This document shows, piece after piece, positions 53,144 through 61,911 of a stretch of DNA of 64,000 nt. Under the pieces are notes generated by a model. That model ran no database searches and was not told the origin of the DNA. It worked only from the letters and a program-made list of their open reading frames with translations. A program made the position numbers and the translations under genes. This DNA is from Sphingomonas sp. PP-CE-3G-477 (GTDB taxonomy: Bacteria; Pseudomonadota; Alphaproteobacteria; Sphingomonadales; Sphingomonadaceae): positions 248,001-312,000 of the forward strand of contig NZ_QAOF01000004.1 of the NCBI RefSeq assembly GCF_003050745.1, written 5' to 3'. Within the stretch, counting starts at the first letter, position 1, and every line of letters starts with the position of its first letter.

Positions 53144-56033
53144 CGGCCACTACCTCGTCGCATCGGTTGCAAAGCTCGCCGTCGACCGTCACCTCGGGGA
53201 GGTGGCGCCAGCAGCGGCCGCATTTGTGGAAGTCGGTGCGCGTCACAGTGACGGCGTCGCCTGGCGTGACCTTGGCGACGATGAACGCCTCGGCCAGTTC
53301 CGCAGCTTCAGTCGCCCCAAGAGGCGACATCGATCGGATCGTGACCTCTGCCTCCAAACTCGAGCGCACGGTCTTTTCGCGACGCATGGGTTCGATCGCT
53401 TCGGTAACCGTTTCGCGAAGTGCACGGACCTGCGTCCACTTCTTCCCGACCTCAACGCCGTCCTCCACCTCGGGCAGCGACGGCCATTCGAGGTAGTGCA
53501 CCGAGCTGTCGTCGTTGGGAAAGCGCGACTGCCACACTTCTTCCGCGGTGAAGCAGAGGACGGACGCAGCGTAGCGGACCAGCGCGTGGAACAGCACGTC
53601 GAGGACGGTGCGGTACGACCGGCGCTTGATGTCGCTCGGCGCGTCGCAATAGAGCGAGTCCTTGCGGATATCGAAGAAGAACGCGGACAGGTCCTCGTTC
53701 GCGAAGTCGGTCAGCAGGCGCGTGTAGCGGTTGAATTCGTAGGCTTCGGCGGCCTGTCGCAGTTCGGTGTCGATCATGCCGAGGCGGTGGAGCACGTAGC
53801 GCTCGAGCTCGGGCATGTCGGACACGGCGACGCGCTCCGAGGCGTCGAAGTCTTCGAGCGCGCCGAGCATGTAGCGGAACGTGTTGCGCAGCTTCCGATA
53901 CGCGTCGGAGGCGGTGGCGAGCACCTCCTTGCCGATCTTCACGTCGTCGAAATAGTCGGTCGAGGCGACCCACATGCGCAGGATGTCCGCGCCGGACTCG
54001 CCGATGATCTTCAATGGATCCACGACGTTGCCGAGCGACTTCGACATCTTCCGCCCCTGGCCGTCGAGCGCGAAGCCGTGCGTGAGGACCGCGTCGTACG
54101 GTGCGCGACCGCGCGTGCCGCAGCTTTCGAGCAGCGACGACTGGAACCAGCCGCGATGCTGGTCCGAGCCTTCGAGATACAGGTTCGCGCGCGTTCCCTC
54201 GCCGTAGCGCGCTTCGACGGTGAAGACGTGCGTGCAGCCGGAGTCGAACCAGACGTCGAGGATGTCCTTCACGACCTCATAGTCGGCGAGGTCGTAGTCG
54301 GGGCCGAGCAACGCCTGGTGGCCGTCGGCATACCACGCGTCCGCGCCGTTCTGGCGGAAGGCCTCGACGATCCGCGCGTTGACGGCGGGATCGTTGAGGT
54401 ACTGGCCGGTGGCGCGGTTGACGAACAGCGCGATCGGCACGCCCCAGGCACGCTGGCGCGAGATGACCCAGTCGGGGCGGCCCTGCACCATCGACGTGAT
54501 CCGGTTTTCGGAGCGCGCGGGGATCCAGGTGGTGGCGGCGATCGCGTCGAGTGCGATTTCGCGGAGGGTGGCGCCGTTGCCTGGCTCCCTCTCCCCGTCG
54601 GGGAGAGGGCTGGGGTGAGGGGCTGTTCCGGGCGCGGCATTGCTGGGCTGCCCCTCACCCTGACCCTCTCCCCGGAGGGGAGAGGGAGTAGAAGACGAGT
54701 CCATCGGGATGAACCATTGCGGGGTCGCGCGGAAGATCACCTTGGCCTTCGAGCGCCACGAATGCGGGTAGCTGTGCTTGAAGTCGTCGCTCGCCGCGAG
54801 CAACGCGCCAGCCTCGCGCAGGTCCTCGCAGATCGGACCGTCGGCACTCACGAACTTCTTGTTGATGACGCTGCCCTGGCCACCGAGCCATACCCAGTCG
54901 GCACGGTACATCCCGGCGCCGTCGATCGCGAAGACCGGGTCGATGCCGTATTGCTTGCAGAGTTCGAAATCGTCCTCGCCGTGGTCCGGCGCCATGTGGA
55001 CGAGGCCGGTACCCGCGTCGGTCGTGACGAACTCGCCGGGGAGGAACGGACGCGGCTTCGCGAAGAACCCGCCGAGTGCGTGCATAGGATGCCGTGCGGT
55101 TGCGCCTTCAAGTTGCGAGCCGCTGAAAGTGCCTTGCGTTGTGCCTTCGCCGGATGTCGGCTCGAAGCCCCAACGCGTCATCGACTGCGGCTGGCAGCCA
55201 GCAGCAATGACGTAGCGCTTGCCGCGCCACTCAATAAGTTCGTAGGAAATCTCAGGCCCATAGCTTAGCGCTTGGTTCACCGGGATCGTCCATGGCGTCG
55301 TCGTCCAGATCACCGCATGCGCGCCGACCAGTTCTGGCGCGTTCGGCGCTTCCACGATCTCGAACGCGACGTCGATCTGCGTGGAGACGATGTCCTCATA
55401 CTCGACCTCGGCCTCGGCGAGCGCGGTCTTCTCGACCGGCGACCACATCACCGGCTTGGCGCCGCGGTACAGCTGGCCGCTCTCGGCGAACTTGAGCAGC
55501 TCGCCGACGATCGCGGCCTCGGCCTCGTACTTCATCGTCAGATACGGATCGGCCCAGTCGCCCATCACGCCGAGCCGCTCGAACTCGGCCTTCTGCACGG
55601 CGACCCATTTCTCGGCATAGGCGCGGCATTCTGCGCGGAACTGGTCGACGGGGACGTCGTCCTTGTTGAGCTTCTTCGCGCGATACGCTTCCTCGACCTT
55701 CCACTCGATCGGCAGCCCGTGGCAGTCCCAGCCGGGGACGTACGGCGCGTCCTTCCCCATCAGCGACTGCGAGCGGACGATGATGTCCTTCAGGACCTTG
55801 TTCATCGCGTGGCCCATGTGGATGTCGCCGTTCGCGTAGGGCGGGCCGTCGTGCAGGATGAACCGCTCGCGCCCGAGCCGCTGTTCGCGCAACCGGTCGT
55901 AGATGCCGAGCTTGGCCCAGCGCTCCAGGATCGCCGGCTCCTTGGCGGCGAGGCCCGCCTTCATCGGGAAGTCGGTCTTCGGCAGGAAGACGGTGTCGCG
56001 GTAATCGCGGGCGGGCGCAGGAGTATCGGTCAT
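53136..56033 (-). CDS. ileS: Isoleucyl-tRNA synthetase with an in-frame repeat insertion
   Basis: Charges tRNA-Ile. A protein of 965 residues. Class I motifs are HMGHAMN (HIGH variant, ~70) and KMSKS in GQGRKMSKSLGNVV; the C-terminal zinc finger is CGRCWRHLP ... CNRCDEVV. Between ATPQWFIPMD and LREIALDAI, where the family normally has a few residues, about 40 extra residues rich in Pro, Ser, Gly and Glu are encoded by a family-D palindromic repeat (see 54582-54691). The frame is open throughout, so a full protein is expected. ATG 56033 (MTDTPAPARDYRDTVFLPKT) is canonical. Confidence 0.96.
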   Translation of the reverse strand: MTDTPAPARDYRDTVFLPKTDFPMKAGLAAKEPAILERWAKLGIYDRLREQRLGRERFILHDGPPYANGDIHMGHAMNKVLKDIIVRSQSLMGKDAPYVPGWDCHGLPIEWKVEEAYRAKKLNKDDVPVDQFRAECRAYAEKWVAVQKAEFERLGVMGDWADPYLTMKYEAEAAIVGELLKFAESGQLYRGAKPVMWSPVEKTALAEAEVEYEDIVSTQIDVAFEIVEAPNAPELVGAHAVIWTTTPWTIPVNQALSYGPEISYELIEWRGKRYVIAAGCQPQSMTRWGFEPTSGEGTTQGTFSGSQLEGATARHPMHALGGFFAKPRPFLPGEFVTTDAGTGLVHMAPDHGEDDFELCKQYGIDPVFAIDGAGMYRADWVWLGGQGSVINKKFVSADGPICEDLREAGALLAASDDFKHSYPHSWRSKAKVIFRATPQWFIPMDSSSTPSPLRGEGQGEGQPSNAAPGTAPHPSPLPDGEREPGNGATLREIALDAIAATTWIPARSENRITSMVQGRPDWVISRQRAWGVPIALFVNRATGQYLNDPAVNARIVEAFRQNGADAWYADGHQALLGPDYDLADYEVVKDILDVWFDSGCTHVFTVEARYGEGTRANLYLEGSDQHRGWFQSSLLESCGTRGRAPYDAVLTHGFALDGQGRKMSKSLGNVVDPLKIIGESGADILRMWVASTDYFDDVKIGKEVLATASDAYRKLRNTFRYMLGALEDFDASERVAVSDMPELERYVLHRLGMIDTELRQAAEAYEFNRYTRLLTDFANEDLSAFFFDIRKDSLYCDAPSDIKRRSYRTVLDVLFHALVRYAASVLCFTAEEVWQSRFPNDDSSVHYLEWPSLPEVEDGVEVGKKWTQVRALRETVTEAIEPMRREKTVRSSLEAEVTIRSMSPLGATEAAELAEAFIVAKVTPGDAVTVTRTDFHKCGRCWRHLPEVTVDGELCNRCDEVVADA
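54582..54691. repeat. Family-D palindromic repeat inserted in frame in ileS
   Basis: Two palindromes, CCTCTCCCCGTCGGGGAGAGG-like (54584-54610) and CCCTCTCCCCGGAGGGGAGA (54664-54683), in the same arrangement as intergenic family-D copies, separated by CCCCTCACCCTGACC-type sequence. Translated on the minus strand it gives segments such as SPLRGEGQGEG and HPSPLPDGERE. No stop or frameshift is introduced. Confidence 0.85.
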
Positions 56034-56101
56034 AAGTGGGCCGGGCTGTAGCCGGTAGCGGCTCACGTTGCCATCCCTCTCCCTCGCGGCGAGGGGCGCG
56101 G

Positions 56102-57025
56102 TTATGCCAGGATCGTCCGCGCGCGCGCGCAGTCGGCGTCCATCTGCGTGATGAGCGCATTGAGGTTGGCGAACTTGGCCTCCGGGCGGAGATACTCGAT
56201 CAGCGAAACCTCGATCCGCTGGCCGTACAGGTCTTCGCCGAAATCGAAGAAATGTGGCTCGAGCAGTTCCTTGGGGGGATCGAAGCTCGGGCGGATGCCG
56301 AGGTTCGCGGCGCCTTTCAGCACGCGACCATCCTCCAGCCGCCCGGTCACCGCGTAGATTCCGTAGGCGGGGCGCAGGTAATTGCCCATGTCGAGATTGG
56401 CGGTCGGATAGCCGATCGTGCGGCCGACCTTGTCGCCGTGCTGGACGAAACCCTGGATCGCGAACGGGCGCGTCAGCAGGCGGGTGGCGGTGGCCATGTC
56501 GCCAGCGCGCAGCGCCTCGCGGATGCGCGTGGACGAGACGGTCTCGCCCTCCAGCTCGATCGCGCTCACCGTTTCCGCGCGAAATCCGTGCGCGGGGCCG
56601 CGCGAGGCGAGCGTGCGGACGGTACCGGCCTTGCCCTTGCCGAAGGTGAAGTCCTCGCCGGTGACGACGCCCGCGACGCGCAGGTTGCGTTCGAGCCGTT
56701 CGGTGATGAAGCGTTCGGCCGTCAGCGCGGCGAGATCGCCGTCGAAATTGAACACGACCATCGCATCGGCGCCGGCCTTCTTGAACAGCTCCAGGCGTTG
56801 ATCGAGCGTCGTCAGGCGGAACGGCGCGGTATCGGGGCGGAAATGGCGGACCGGATGCGGATCGAATGTCGCCACCAGCGCGGGGCGCCCCTCGGCACGC
56901 GCCCAAGCGACCGCACGCGCGACCACCGCCTGGTGACCAAGGTGAAATCCATCGAAATTCCCCAGCGCGACGATCCCGTTCGCCAGATACGACGGGAGCA
57001 CCGCACCGCCGTCGAGACGTTGCAT
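56102..57025 (-). CDS. ribF: Bifunctional riboflavin kinase / FAD synthetase
   Basis: Makes FMN and FAD. A protein of 307 residues. The N-terminal FAD synthetase has GNFDGFHLGHQAVV (HxGH) and SSTRIREALRAGD; the C-terminal riboflavin kinase has GRTIGYPTANLDMGNYLRPA and YGIYAVTG. It lies 68 bp upstream of ileS on the same strand, the frequent ribF-ileS-lspA order. Confidence 0.95.
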   Translation of the reverse strand: MQRLDGGAVLPSYLANGIVALGNFDGFHLGHQAVVARAVAWARAEGRPALVATFDPHPVRHFRPDTAPFRLTTLDQRLELFKKAGADAMVVFNFDGDLAALTAERFITERLERNLRVAGVVTGEDFTFGKGKAGTVRTLASRGPAHGFRAETVSAIELEGETVSSTRIREALRAGDMATATRLLTRPFAIQGFVQHGDKVGRTIGYPTANLDMGNYLRPAYGIYAVTGRLEDGRVLKGAANLGIRPSFDPPKELLEPHFFDFGEDLYGQRIEVSLIEYLRPEAKFANLNALITQMDADCARARTILA

Positions 57026-57094
57026 GCGCGGGTCAGTAACCAGCCGTCGCGAAAGGCGATAGTCCTTCCGTAACCTTGTTGCCCCGGACAGTCT

Positions 57095-57559
57095 TTAGGG
57101 GCGGGTGAGCGTGACGAAGCTGTAGGCCGGGCGGTCGTTTTCGGCGGGGTGGTCTTCGCGGGCGATCTCGTGCCAGCCGTCGAAGGCGGGCACGGTCGCG
57201 TCGCCGTCGGGGGCGGCGTGGACTTCGGTCAGTTCGATGCGGTCCGCATGGGGGAGCAACTGCGCGTAAATCTGCGCACCGCCGATCACTGCGACGTCGT
57301 CGCCCGCCATCGCCAGTGCCTCGTCGACCGAATGCGAGACTTCCGCACCGTCAGCAGTCCAGTTGCCGCGCGTGAGGACGATGTGACGGCGACCGGGCAG
57401 GGGGCTCGGGAAGCTCTCGAACGTTTTCCGGCCCATCACCATGGGCTCGCCCATCGTGAGCGCCTTAAAGCGCTTTAGATCGGCGGGGATGCGCCAGGGG
57501 AGTTGCCCGTTGCGGCCGATGACGCCGTTGCTGGCGCGGGCGAGGTAGAAGGTGATCAT
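57095..57559 (-). CDS. folA: Dihydrofolate reductase
   Basis: Reduces dihydrofolate with NADPH. A protein of 154 residues, near the family norm. NGVIGRNGQLPWRIPADLKR, GEPMVMGRKTFESFPSPLPG and VIGGAQIYAQLL are canonical; the C-terminal YSFVTLTR is typical. ATG 57559 gives the standard MITFYLARASNGVIG; upstream reading enters a family-A repeat. thyA, which regenerates dihydrofolate, is 770 bp upstream, beyond the hemerythrin gene. Confidence 0.95.
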   Translation of the reverse strand: MITFYLARASNGVIGRNGQLPWRIPADLKRFKALTMGEPMVMGRKTFESFPSPLPGRRHIVLTRGNWTADGAEVSHSVDEALAMAGDDVAVIGGAQIYAQLLPHADRIELTEVHAAPDGDATVPAFDGWHEIAREDHPAENDRPAYSFVTLTRP

Positions 57560-57625
57560 GCGGGGGTCATGCCGGAATGGGTGGCGGGGTTCTAGTCCGG
57601 GGATTACGCCCGAACCAAACGCTAG

Positions 57626-57733
57626 CACCTCCCCGGCGGAGGCCGGGGTCCAGTTGGGAAACGTTGCTAACGGAGCGCTGCGTCCCGTCACTCCCACCTT
57701 TCCAACTGGGCCCCGGCCTTCGCCGGGGAGGTG
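57626..57733. repeat. Family-A bimodular palindromic repeat (copy 6)
   Basis: CACCTCCCCGGCGGAGGCCG ... GGCCCCGGCCTTCGCCGGGG, core GCTAACGGAGCGCTGCGTCC. It lies between the hemerythrin and folA genes. Confidence 0.85.
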
Positions 57734-57754
57734 GAGTTTGGGGACATGTGAGGT

Positions 57755-58273
57755 TCAGCTCGGCGCGTGTTCCTTCACATACGCCTCGGGGTCCTTGTCG
57801 ACGACCTTCACCCCGTTCAGATGATTTGCCTCGAACGCCGCGAACCGTACGCCAAGCTCGTGTCGCTCTTCCAGCGTCGCATGCTTGCGGAAATCGGTCA
57901 GGCCCTGGCGCTCTTCCTCCGCCAGGTGATCGCTGTTCGCCTTGTTGCATTCGCCGACCGCTGCGAACCATGCGTCCGATCCGACCGGGTGCTTGTCGAC
58001 CGCTTCGCCGGTGTCCCGGATGTCGTTGTGATCCTCGATCGCATCCTCGGTCTCCTCGGCGGCCGAGTCGGCGTCGTTGCCGCCGGTGCCGATCTTCATC
58101 AGCCGCGGGTAGAAGAAGCGCTCCTCCGCCTCGGCATGCGCGTCGAGCAGGTTCTTGAGGCGGGTCCAGAGCGCCGACAGCGCCTCGGTGTCCTTGGCGT
58201 CGATCGAATCGATTTGTGCGAACAGGGCACGCTGCTGCGCGTGTTCGTCGAGAATAAGCTGTGTGATATCCAT
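57755..58273 (-). CDS. Hemerythrin HHE cation-binding domain protein
   Basis: A protein of 172 residues. Metal-ligand motifs: MDITQLILDEHAQQR (His), LLDAHAEAEERFFYP (HxxxE), EDHNDI (His), and ANSDHLAEEERQGL (HxxxE). Such proteins bind a di-iron site and are linked to oxygen or oxidative/nitrosative stress sensing; the role here is unknown. ATG 58273 is preferred to one two codons upstream. Confidence 0.9.
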   Translation of the reverse strand: MDITQLILDEHAQQRALFAQIDSIDAKDTEALSALWTRLKNLLDAHAEAEERFFYPRLMKIGTGGNDADSAAEETEDAIEDHNDIRDTGEAVDKHPVGSDAWFAAVGECNKANSDHLAEEERQGLTDFRKHATLEERHELGVRFAAFEANHLNGVKVVDKDPEAYVKEHAPS

Positions 58274-58325
58274 GCACATCTGAACCGCACAGCGCCCGCC
58301 CGGTTCCTATTGCGATTCGCTCTCG

Positions 58326-59120
58326 TCAGACCGCGACGGGCGCCTTGATATGCGCCTGCGCGACGTAGTCTTGGAGGACGAAATCCTCATACTCGTACGC
58401 GTCGATTGAAACCGGTTTCCGGAGAATCTCAAGGTGCGGGAGCGGTCCCGGCGAGCGCGTCAGTTGCAGCTGTGCCTGCTCCAGATGGTTCGAATAGAGG
58501 TGGCAATCGCCGCCGGTCCAGATGAACTCGCCGACCTTTAGCCCGCATTGCTGCGCGAGGATGTGCGTCAGCAGCGCGTAGCTGGCGATGTTGAATGGCA
58601 CGCCGAGGAAGATGTCGCCCGAGCGCTGGTAGAGCTGAAGCGAGAGCTTGCCGCGTGCGACGTGCGTCTGGAACAGGCAGTGGCACGGCGCGAGTGCCAT
58701 CGCGTGCAGGTCGCCGGGGTTCCACGCGCTGACGATCTGGCGGCGCGAGGCGGGGTTGGTCTTGATCTGCGCAATCAGCTCAGCGATCTGGTCGATGTGG
58801 CGGCCGTCTGCGGTAGCCCAGTCGCGCCATTGCTTGCCGTAGACCGGGCCGAGATCGCCATTCTCGTCAGCCCACTCATCCCAGATCGCAACCTTGCGCT
58901 CCTGCAACCAGCGCACGTTGGTGTCGCCGCGGAGGAACCACAGGAGCTCGACGATGATCGAGCGGAGATGGAGCTTCTTGGTGGTGAGCACGGGGAAGCC
59001 CTGTGCGAGATCGAACCGCATCTGCGCGCCGAACACGCTGAGAGTGCCGGTGCCGGTGCGGTCCATCGTCTCGACGCCGGTCGAGAGCACGCGGTCCATG
59101 AGGTCTAGATATTGGCGCAT
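58326..59120 (-). CDS. thyA: Thymidylate synthase
   Basis: Converts dUMP to dTMP with methylene-tetrahydrofolate. A protein of 264 residues, the same length as the E. coli enzyme. Catalytic Cys in [41 protein letters not shown] and [20 protein letters not shown] are canonical. ATG 59120 gives [15 protein letters not shown]. Confidence 0.97.
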   Translation of the reverse strand: MRQYLDLMDRVLSTGVETMDRTGTGTLSVFGAQMRFDLAQGFPVLTTKKLHLRSIIVELLWFLRGDTNVRWLQERKVAIWDEWADENGDLGPVYGKQWRDWATADGRHIDQIAELIAQIKTNPASRRQIVSAWNPGDLHAMALAPCHCLFQTHVARGKLSLQLYQRSGDIFLGVPFNIASYALLTHILAQQCGLKVGEFIWTGGDCHLYSNHLEQAQLQLTRSPGPLPHLEILRKPVSIDAYEYEDFVLQDYVAQAHIKAPVAV

Positions 59121-59205
59121 GCTGGGGGCGTAGCGGCGCGGGGGCGGGGGCTCAAGCGGATGTAGTTGCGCGTGCGGTGGCTGGTGTCGCGGGGCAGGCG
59201 GGTAT

Positions 59206-59598
59206 GTGCCGCTGCCGTCCGTGCCTTCGTGTCGTATCGCCGACCTTGCCGCGGCTAGCGCGCTCTTCGCCAGCTTGCGTGATGCCACGGTAGAGACGGT
59301 GGCGGTCGCGTATCTTGATCCGGATCGGAGGCTTCTCGGGATGCGGCATGTCGTCGGGGGGCGGGATCAAGTGACGATCTCGATCCGGACAGTCGCGGTG
59401 GATGCGCTGGCGTTCGGCGCTCACGGGGTGATCATCGCGCACAACCATCCGAGCGGGGATGCGACGCCAAGCGAGCGAGACGTAGGGTTCACGCGGGCGC
59501 TGGCGGCTGGGTTGCGGACGTTGGAGGTGGTGTTGCTCGATCACCTGGTAATTGCGGGGAACGAGGTGACGAGTTTGCGCGCGATGGGGATCGTCTGA
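59206..59598 (+). CDS. Short RadC-like JAB/MPN-domain protein
   Basis: A protein of 130 residues containing only the RadC/JAB1 metalloprotease-like domain. The JAMM motif is complete: [14 protein letters not shown] with an upstream Glu-containing strand. The helix-hairpin-helix part found at the N-terminus of full-length RadC (~220 residues) is absent. Start GTG 59206 is uncertain: there is no clear ribosome binding site. The function of RadC proteins is unresolved. It is divergent from thyA. Confidence 0.8.
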   Translation: MPLPSVPSCRIADLAAASALFASLRDATVETVAVAYLDPDRRLLGMRHVVGGRDQVTISIRTVAVDALAFGAHGVIIAHNHPSGDATPSERDVGFTRALAAGLRTLEVVLLDHLVIAGNEVTSLRAMGIV

Positions 59599-59676
59599 CT
59601 TGTCGCATCGATTCTTACCGAACCTGTAGCTAGCATCAGCGAGATGGGGCCGTCTCCCAGATGACGACAGAAAAGG

Positions 59677-59733
59677 TTGTTTCCCCGCGAAGGCGGGGAC
59701 CCAGCCTGGGCTCCCGCCTTCGCGGGAGAACAA
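59677..59733. repeat. Family-B palindromic repeat (copy 8)
   Basis: TTGTTTCCCCGCGAAGGCGG / CCCAGCCTGGG / CTCCCGCCTTCGCGGGAGAA. It lies in the 361 bp between convergent RadC-like and methyltransferase genes, which contain only this and a family-A copy. Confidence 0.85.
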
Positions 59734-59820
59734 GGAAGCGTGGGCTGTCGTCGGACTGCGGGCGACAGGTCTACAACTCTGCGGGAATGGCGTGGTGTGA
59801 GGAGTGTTTGCCCCAAACAC

Positions 59821-59925
59821 ACCACCCCGGCGAAGGCCGGGGCCCAATTGGGGGACGTCGCCAACGAAGCGCAGTTCGCGGTTACTGCGACCTTTCCAAT
59901 TGGGCCCCGGCCTCCGCCGGGGTGG
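59821..59925. repeat. Family-A bimodular palindromic repeat (copy 7)
   Basis: ACCACCCCGGCGAAGGCCGG ... GGGCCCCGGCCTCCGCCGGG, core GCCAACGAAGCGCAGTTCGC and GGTTACTGCGACC. It lies 87 bp from the family-B copy. Confidence 0.85.
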
Positions 59926-59959
59926 GGCATCTGGATCGGTTAGGAATGAGAACCCGATG

Positions 59960-60682
59960 TCACCCCAGCCGGCACGCCCGGATCGCCTCAGGCGCCGGCC
60001 GTGGCCCGGTCGCGCGGAACGTCGCGATGTAGCCCCCGGCGGAGGGCATGTCGTCGGTATCCACCTGCGTATACCCGACCGCCGCGAACTCGCACTTCAG
60101 CAGCGCCGGCGGCGTGCCGTGGTTCTGCGTCGGGCGGTTCGCGTCGACCACGACAACCAGCCCGTCGGGTTTCAGCGACGGCCGCAACCGCCACAGGAAC
60201 TCGTAGGGCTGCTCGATCTCGTGATACATGTGCACCATCAGCACCCGGTCGAAGCTCGCCTCGGGCAGCTTGGGGTCGTTCGCCTCGCCCAGCTTCACGC
60301 TGACGTTCGCCAGATCCTCGCGCGCGACGCGTTCCGCGAGCTGGTCGCGCACCGCCGGGATGATGTCCTCGGCGAGCACGCGCCCGTCCTTGCCGACGCG
60401 CGCGGCGAGGCGGATCGTGTAGTATCCCTCGCCCGCGCCGATGTCCGCGACCGTCATGCCCTTGCGGATCTCGCCCTTGTTCATGACCTCGCCGGCCTCG
60501 TTGAGCCGGTCGCGCGCTTCCTCGTTCGACCAGCGCGTCGAGACGATCGACGCGACCGGACGGTCTGCGGCGGGGAACACCGGCTCCTTGGGCTCGCGCT
60601 TGATCAGCGGCTTGCTGCCGTCACACGCGCATAGCGCAAGCATCGGTAGGACCATCAGGGCAAGGGCACCCCGCAAGCTCAA
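59960..60682 (-). CDS. Class I SAM-dependent methyltransferase with lipoprotein signal
   Basis: A protein of 240 residues. The N-terminus (RGALALMVLPMLALCACDGS) looks like a lipoprotein signal with a lipobox-like LCAC. Next comes a Rossmann methyltransferase: SAM motif VADIGAGEGYYTIRLAARVG, then DRVLMVHMYHEIEQP. TTG 60682 overlaps the prfB stop (TTGA) and yields the signal sequence directly, so translation is probably coupled. If truly exported it would lack an obvious SAM source, which makes its site of action unclear. Confidence 0.82.
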   Translation of the reverse strand: MSLRGALALMVLPMLALCACDGSKPLIKREPKEPVFPAADRPVASIVSTRWSNEEARDRLNEAGEVMNKGEIRKGMTVADIGAGEGYYTIRLAARVGKDGRVLAEDIIPAVRDQLAERVAREDLANVSVKLGEANDPKLPEASFDRVLMVHMYHEIEQPYEFLWRLRPSLKPDGLVVVVDANRPTQNHGTPPALLKCEFAAVGYTQVDTDDMPSAGGYIATFRATGPRPAPEAIRACRLG

Positions 60683-61806
60683 TCGACGTCCTCCACCTCG
60701 ACGGCCTCGCCGGTCACGCGCTGCGACAGCGCCGCCGCCATGAACATCTCGAGGTCGCCGTCGAGCACGTCCGACGGGCTGGTTGAGACCACGCCGGTGC
60801 GCAGGTCCTTCACCATCTGGTACGGCTGGAGCACGTACGAACGGATCTGGTGACCCCAGCCGATGTCGGTCTTGCCGGCATTCTCGGCGTTCGCGGCGGT
60901 CTCGCGGATCGCCAGTTCGCGCTCGTACAGACGCGCGCGGAGCTGGTTGTAGGCCTCGGCCTTGTTCTTGTGCTGCGAGCGTTGGTTCTGGCACTGCACG
61001 ACGATGCCGGTCGGAATGTGCGTGATGCGCACCGCCGAATCGGTCGTGTTGATGTGCTGACCACCCGCGCCCGACGCACGATACGTGTCGATGCGCAGGT
61101 CGCTCTCGTTGTATTCGACCTCGATATTGTCGTCGACGACCGGATACACCCAGACGCTGGCGAACGACGTATGCCGTCGCGCAGCCGAGTCGTACGGGCT
61201 GATCCGCACCAGCCGGTGCACGCCGCTCTCGGTCTTCGCGTAACCGTACGCGTTCTCGCCCTTGAGCAGCAGCGTGGCGGACTTGATCCCGGCCTGCTCG
61301 CCCGAATGCTGGTCGACCAGCTCGACCTTCAGCCCGTGGCGCTCGCCCCAGCGCGAATACATCCGGCTGAGCATGCCGGCCCAGTCCTGGCTCTCGGTCC
61401 CGCCGGCGCCGGCGTTCACCTCGATATAGGTGTCGTTGGCGTCGGCTTCGCCCGCGAGTAGCGCCTTGATCTTGTCCTTGTCGGCACGCGCGGCGAGTTC
61501 GGCGAGCGACGCAACGCCCTCCGCCTCCATCTCGGTATCGCCCTCGGCCTCGGCCATCTCGATCAGCTCAGACGTGTCCGACAGCTCGCTCTGGATCGCG
61601 CGCGTCGCGCTGATCGCCTCGTCGAGACGACGACGCTCGCGCATCACCTCCTGCGCGGCCTTGGGATCGGACCAGAGCGCCTGATCCTCGACGCGCGCGT
61701 TCAGCTCGTCGAGACGACGCAGCGCGCGGTCCCAGTCGAGGAAGCGGCGCAGCAGCGCCAGCGCGTCGTTGATGGTGTCTACGTGAGCCTGCGCTTCGGC
61801 GCGCAT
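60679..61806 (-). CDS. prfB: Peptide chain release factor 2
   Basis: Terminates translation at UGA and UAA. A protein of 375 residues. The peptidyl hydrolysis motif is GAGGQHINTTDSAVRITHIP. The stop-codon recognition tripeptide reads SPY (RISPYDSAARRHTSF) in place of the textbook SPF. The N-terminal LLRRFLDWDRALRRLDELN aligns with the region carrying the programmed frameshift in many bacteria, but no in-frame TGA is present (CTC GAC), so that autoregulation is absent. ATG 61806 with GGAGA 5-6 bp upstream. Confidence 0.95.
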   Translation of the reverse strand: MRAEAQAHVDTINDALALLRRFLDWDRALRRLDELNARVEDQALWSDPKAAQEVMRERRRLDEAISATRAIQSELSDTSELIEMAEAEGDTEMEAEGVASLAELAARADKDKIKALLAGEADANDTYIEVNAGAGGTESQDWAGMLSRMYSRWGERHGLKVELVDQHSGEQAGIKSATLLLKGENAYGYAKTESGVHRLVRISPYDSAARRHTSFASVWVYPVVDDNIEVEYNESDLRIDTYRASGAGGQHINTTDSAVRITHIPTGIVVQCQNQRSQHKNKAEAYNQLRARLYERELAIRETAANAENAGKTDIGWGHQIRSYVLQPYQMVKDLRTGVVSTSPSDVLDGDLEMFMAAALSQRVTGEAVEVEDVD

Positions 61807-61824
61807 GATATTCTCCAAAAATTC

Positions 61825-61898
61825 CGTCTTCCCGGCGGAGGCCGGGATCGCCGTCCCAAGCGAGCGGGGCGGGTCTCCGGCGGGCGCCGGGATGACGT
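61825..61898. repeat. Family-C-like palindromic repeat (copy 4)
   Basis: CGTCTTCCCGGCGGAGGCCG and CCGGCGGGCGCCGGGATGAC face each other around about 35 bp, between the PBP1a gene and prfB. Confidence 0.65.
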
Positions 61899-61911
61899 CT
61901 ATATAAGTGCG

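Noticed and set aside
54540..54720. ileS as a pseudogene because of the repeat inside it
   Set aside because: The frame is continuous, HIGH-like, KMSKS and zinc motifs are intact, and the gene is essential.
61740..61806. Programmed frameshift site in prfB
   Set aside because: The aligned position reads CTC GAC in an uninterrupted frame; no in-frame TGA and no Shine-Dalgarno-like CTT-TGA context.
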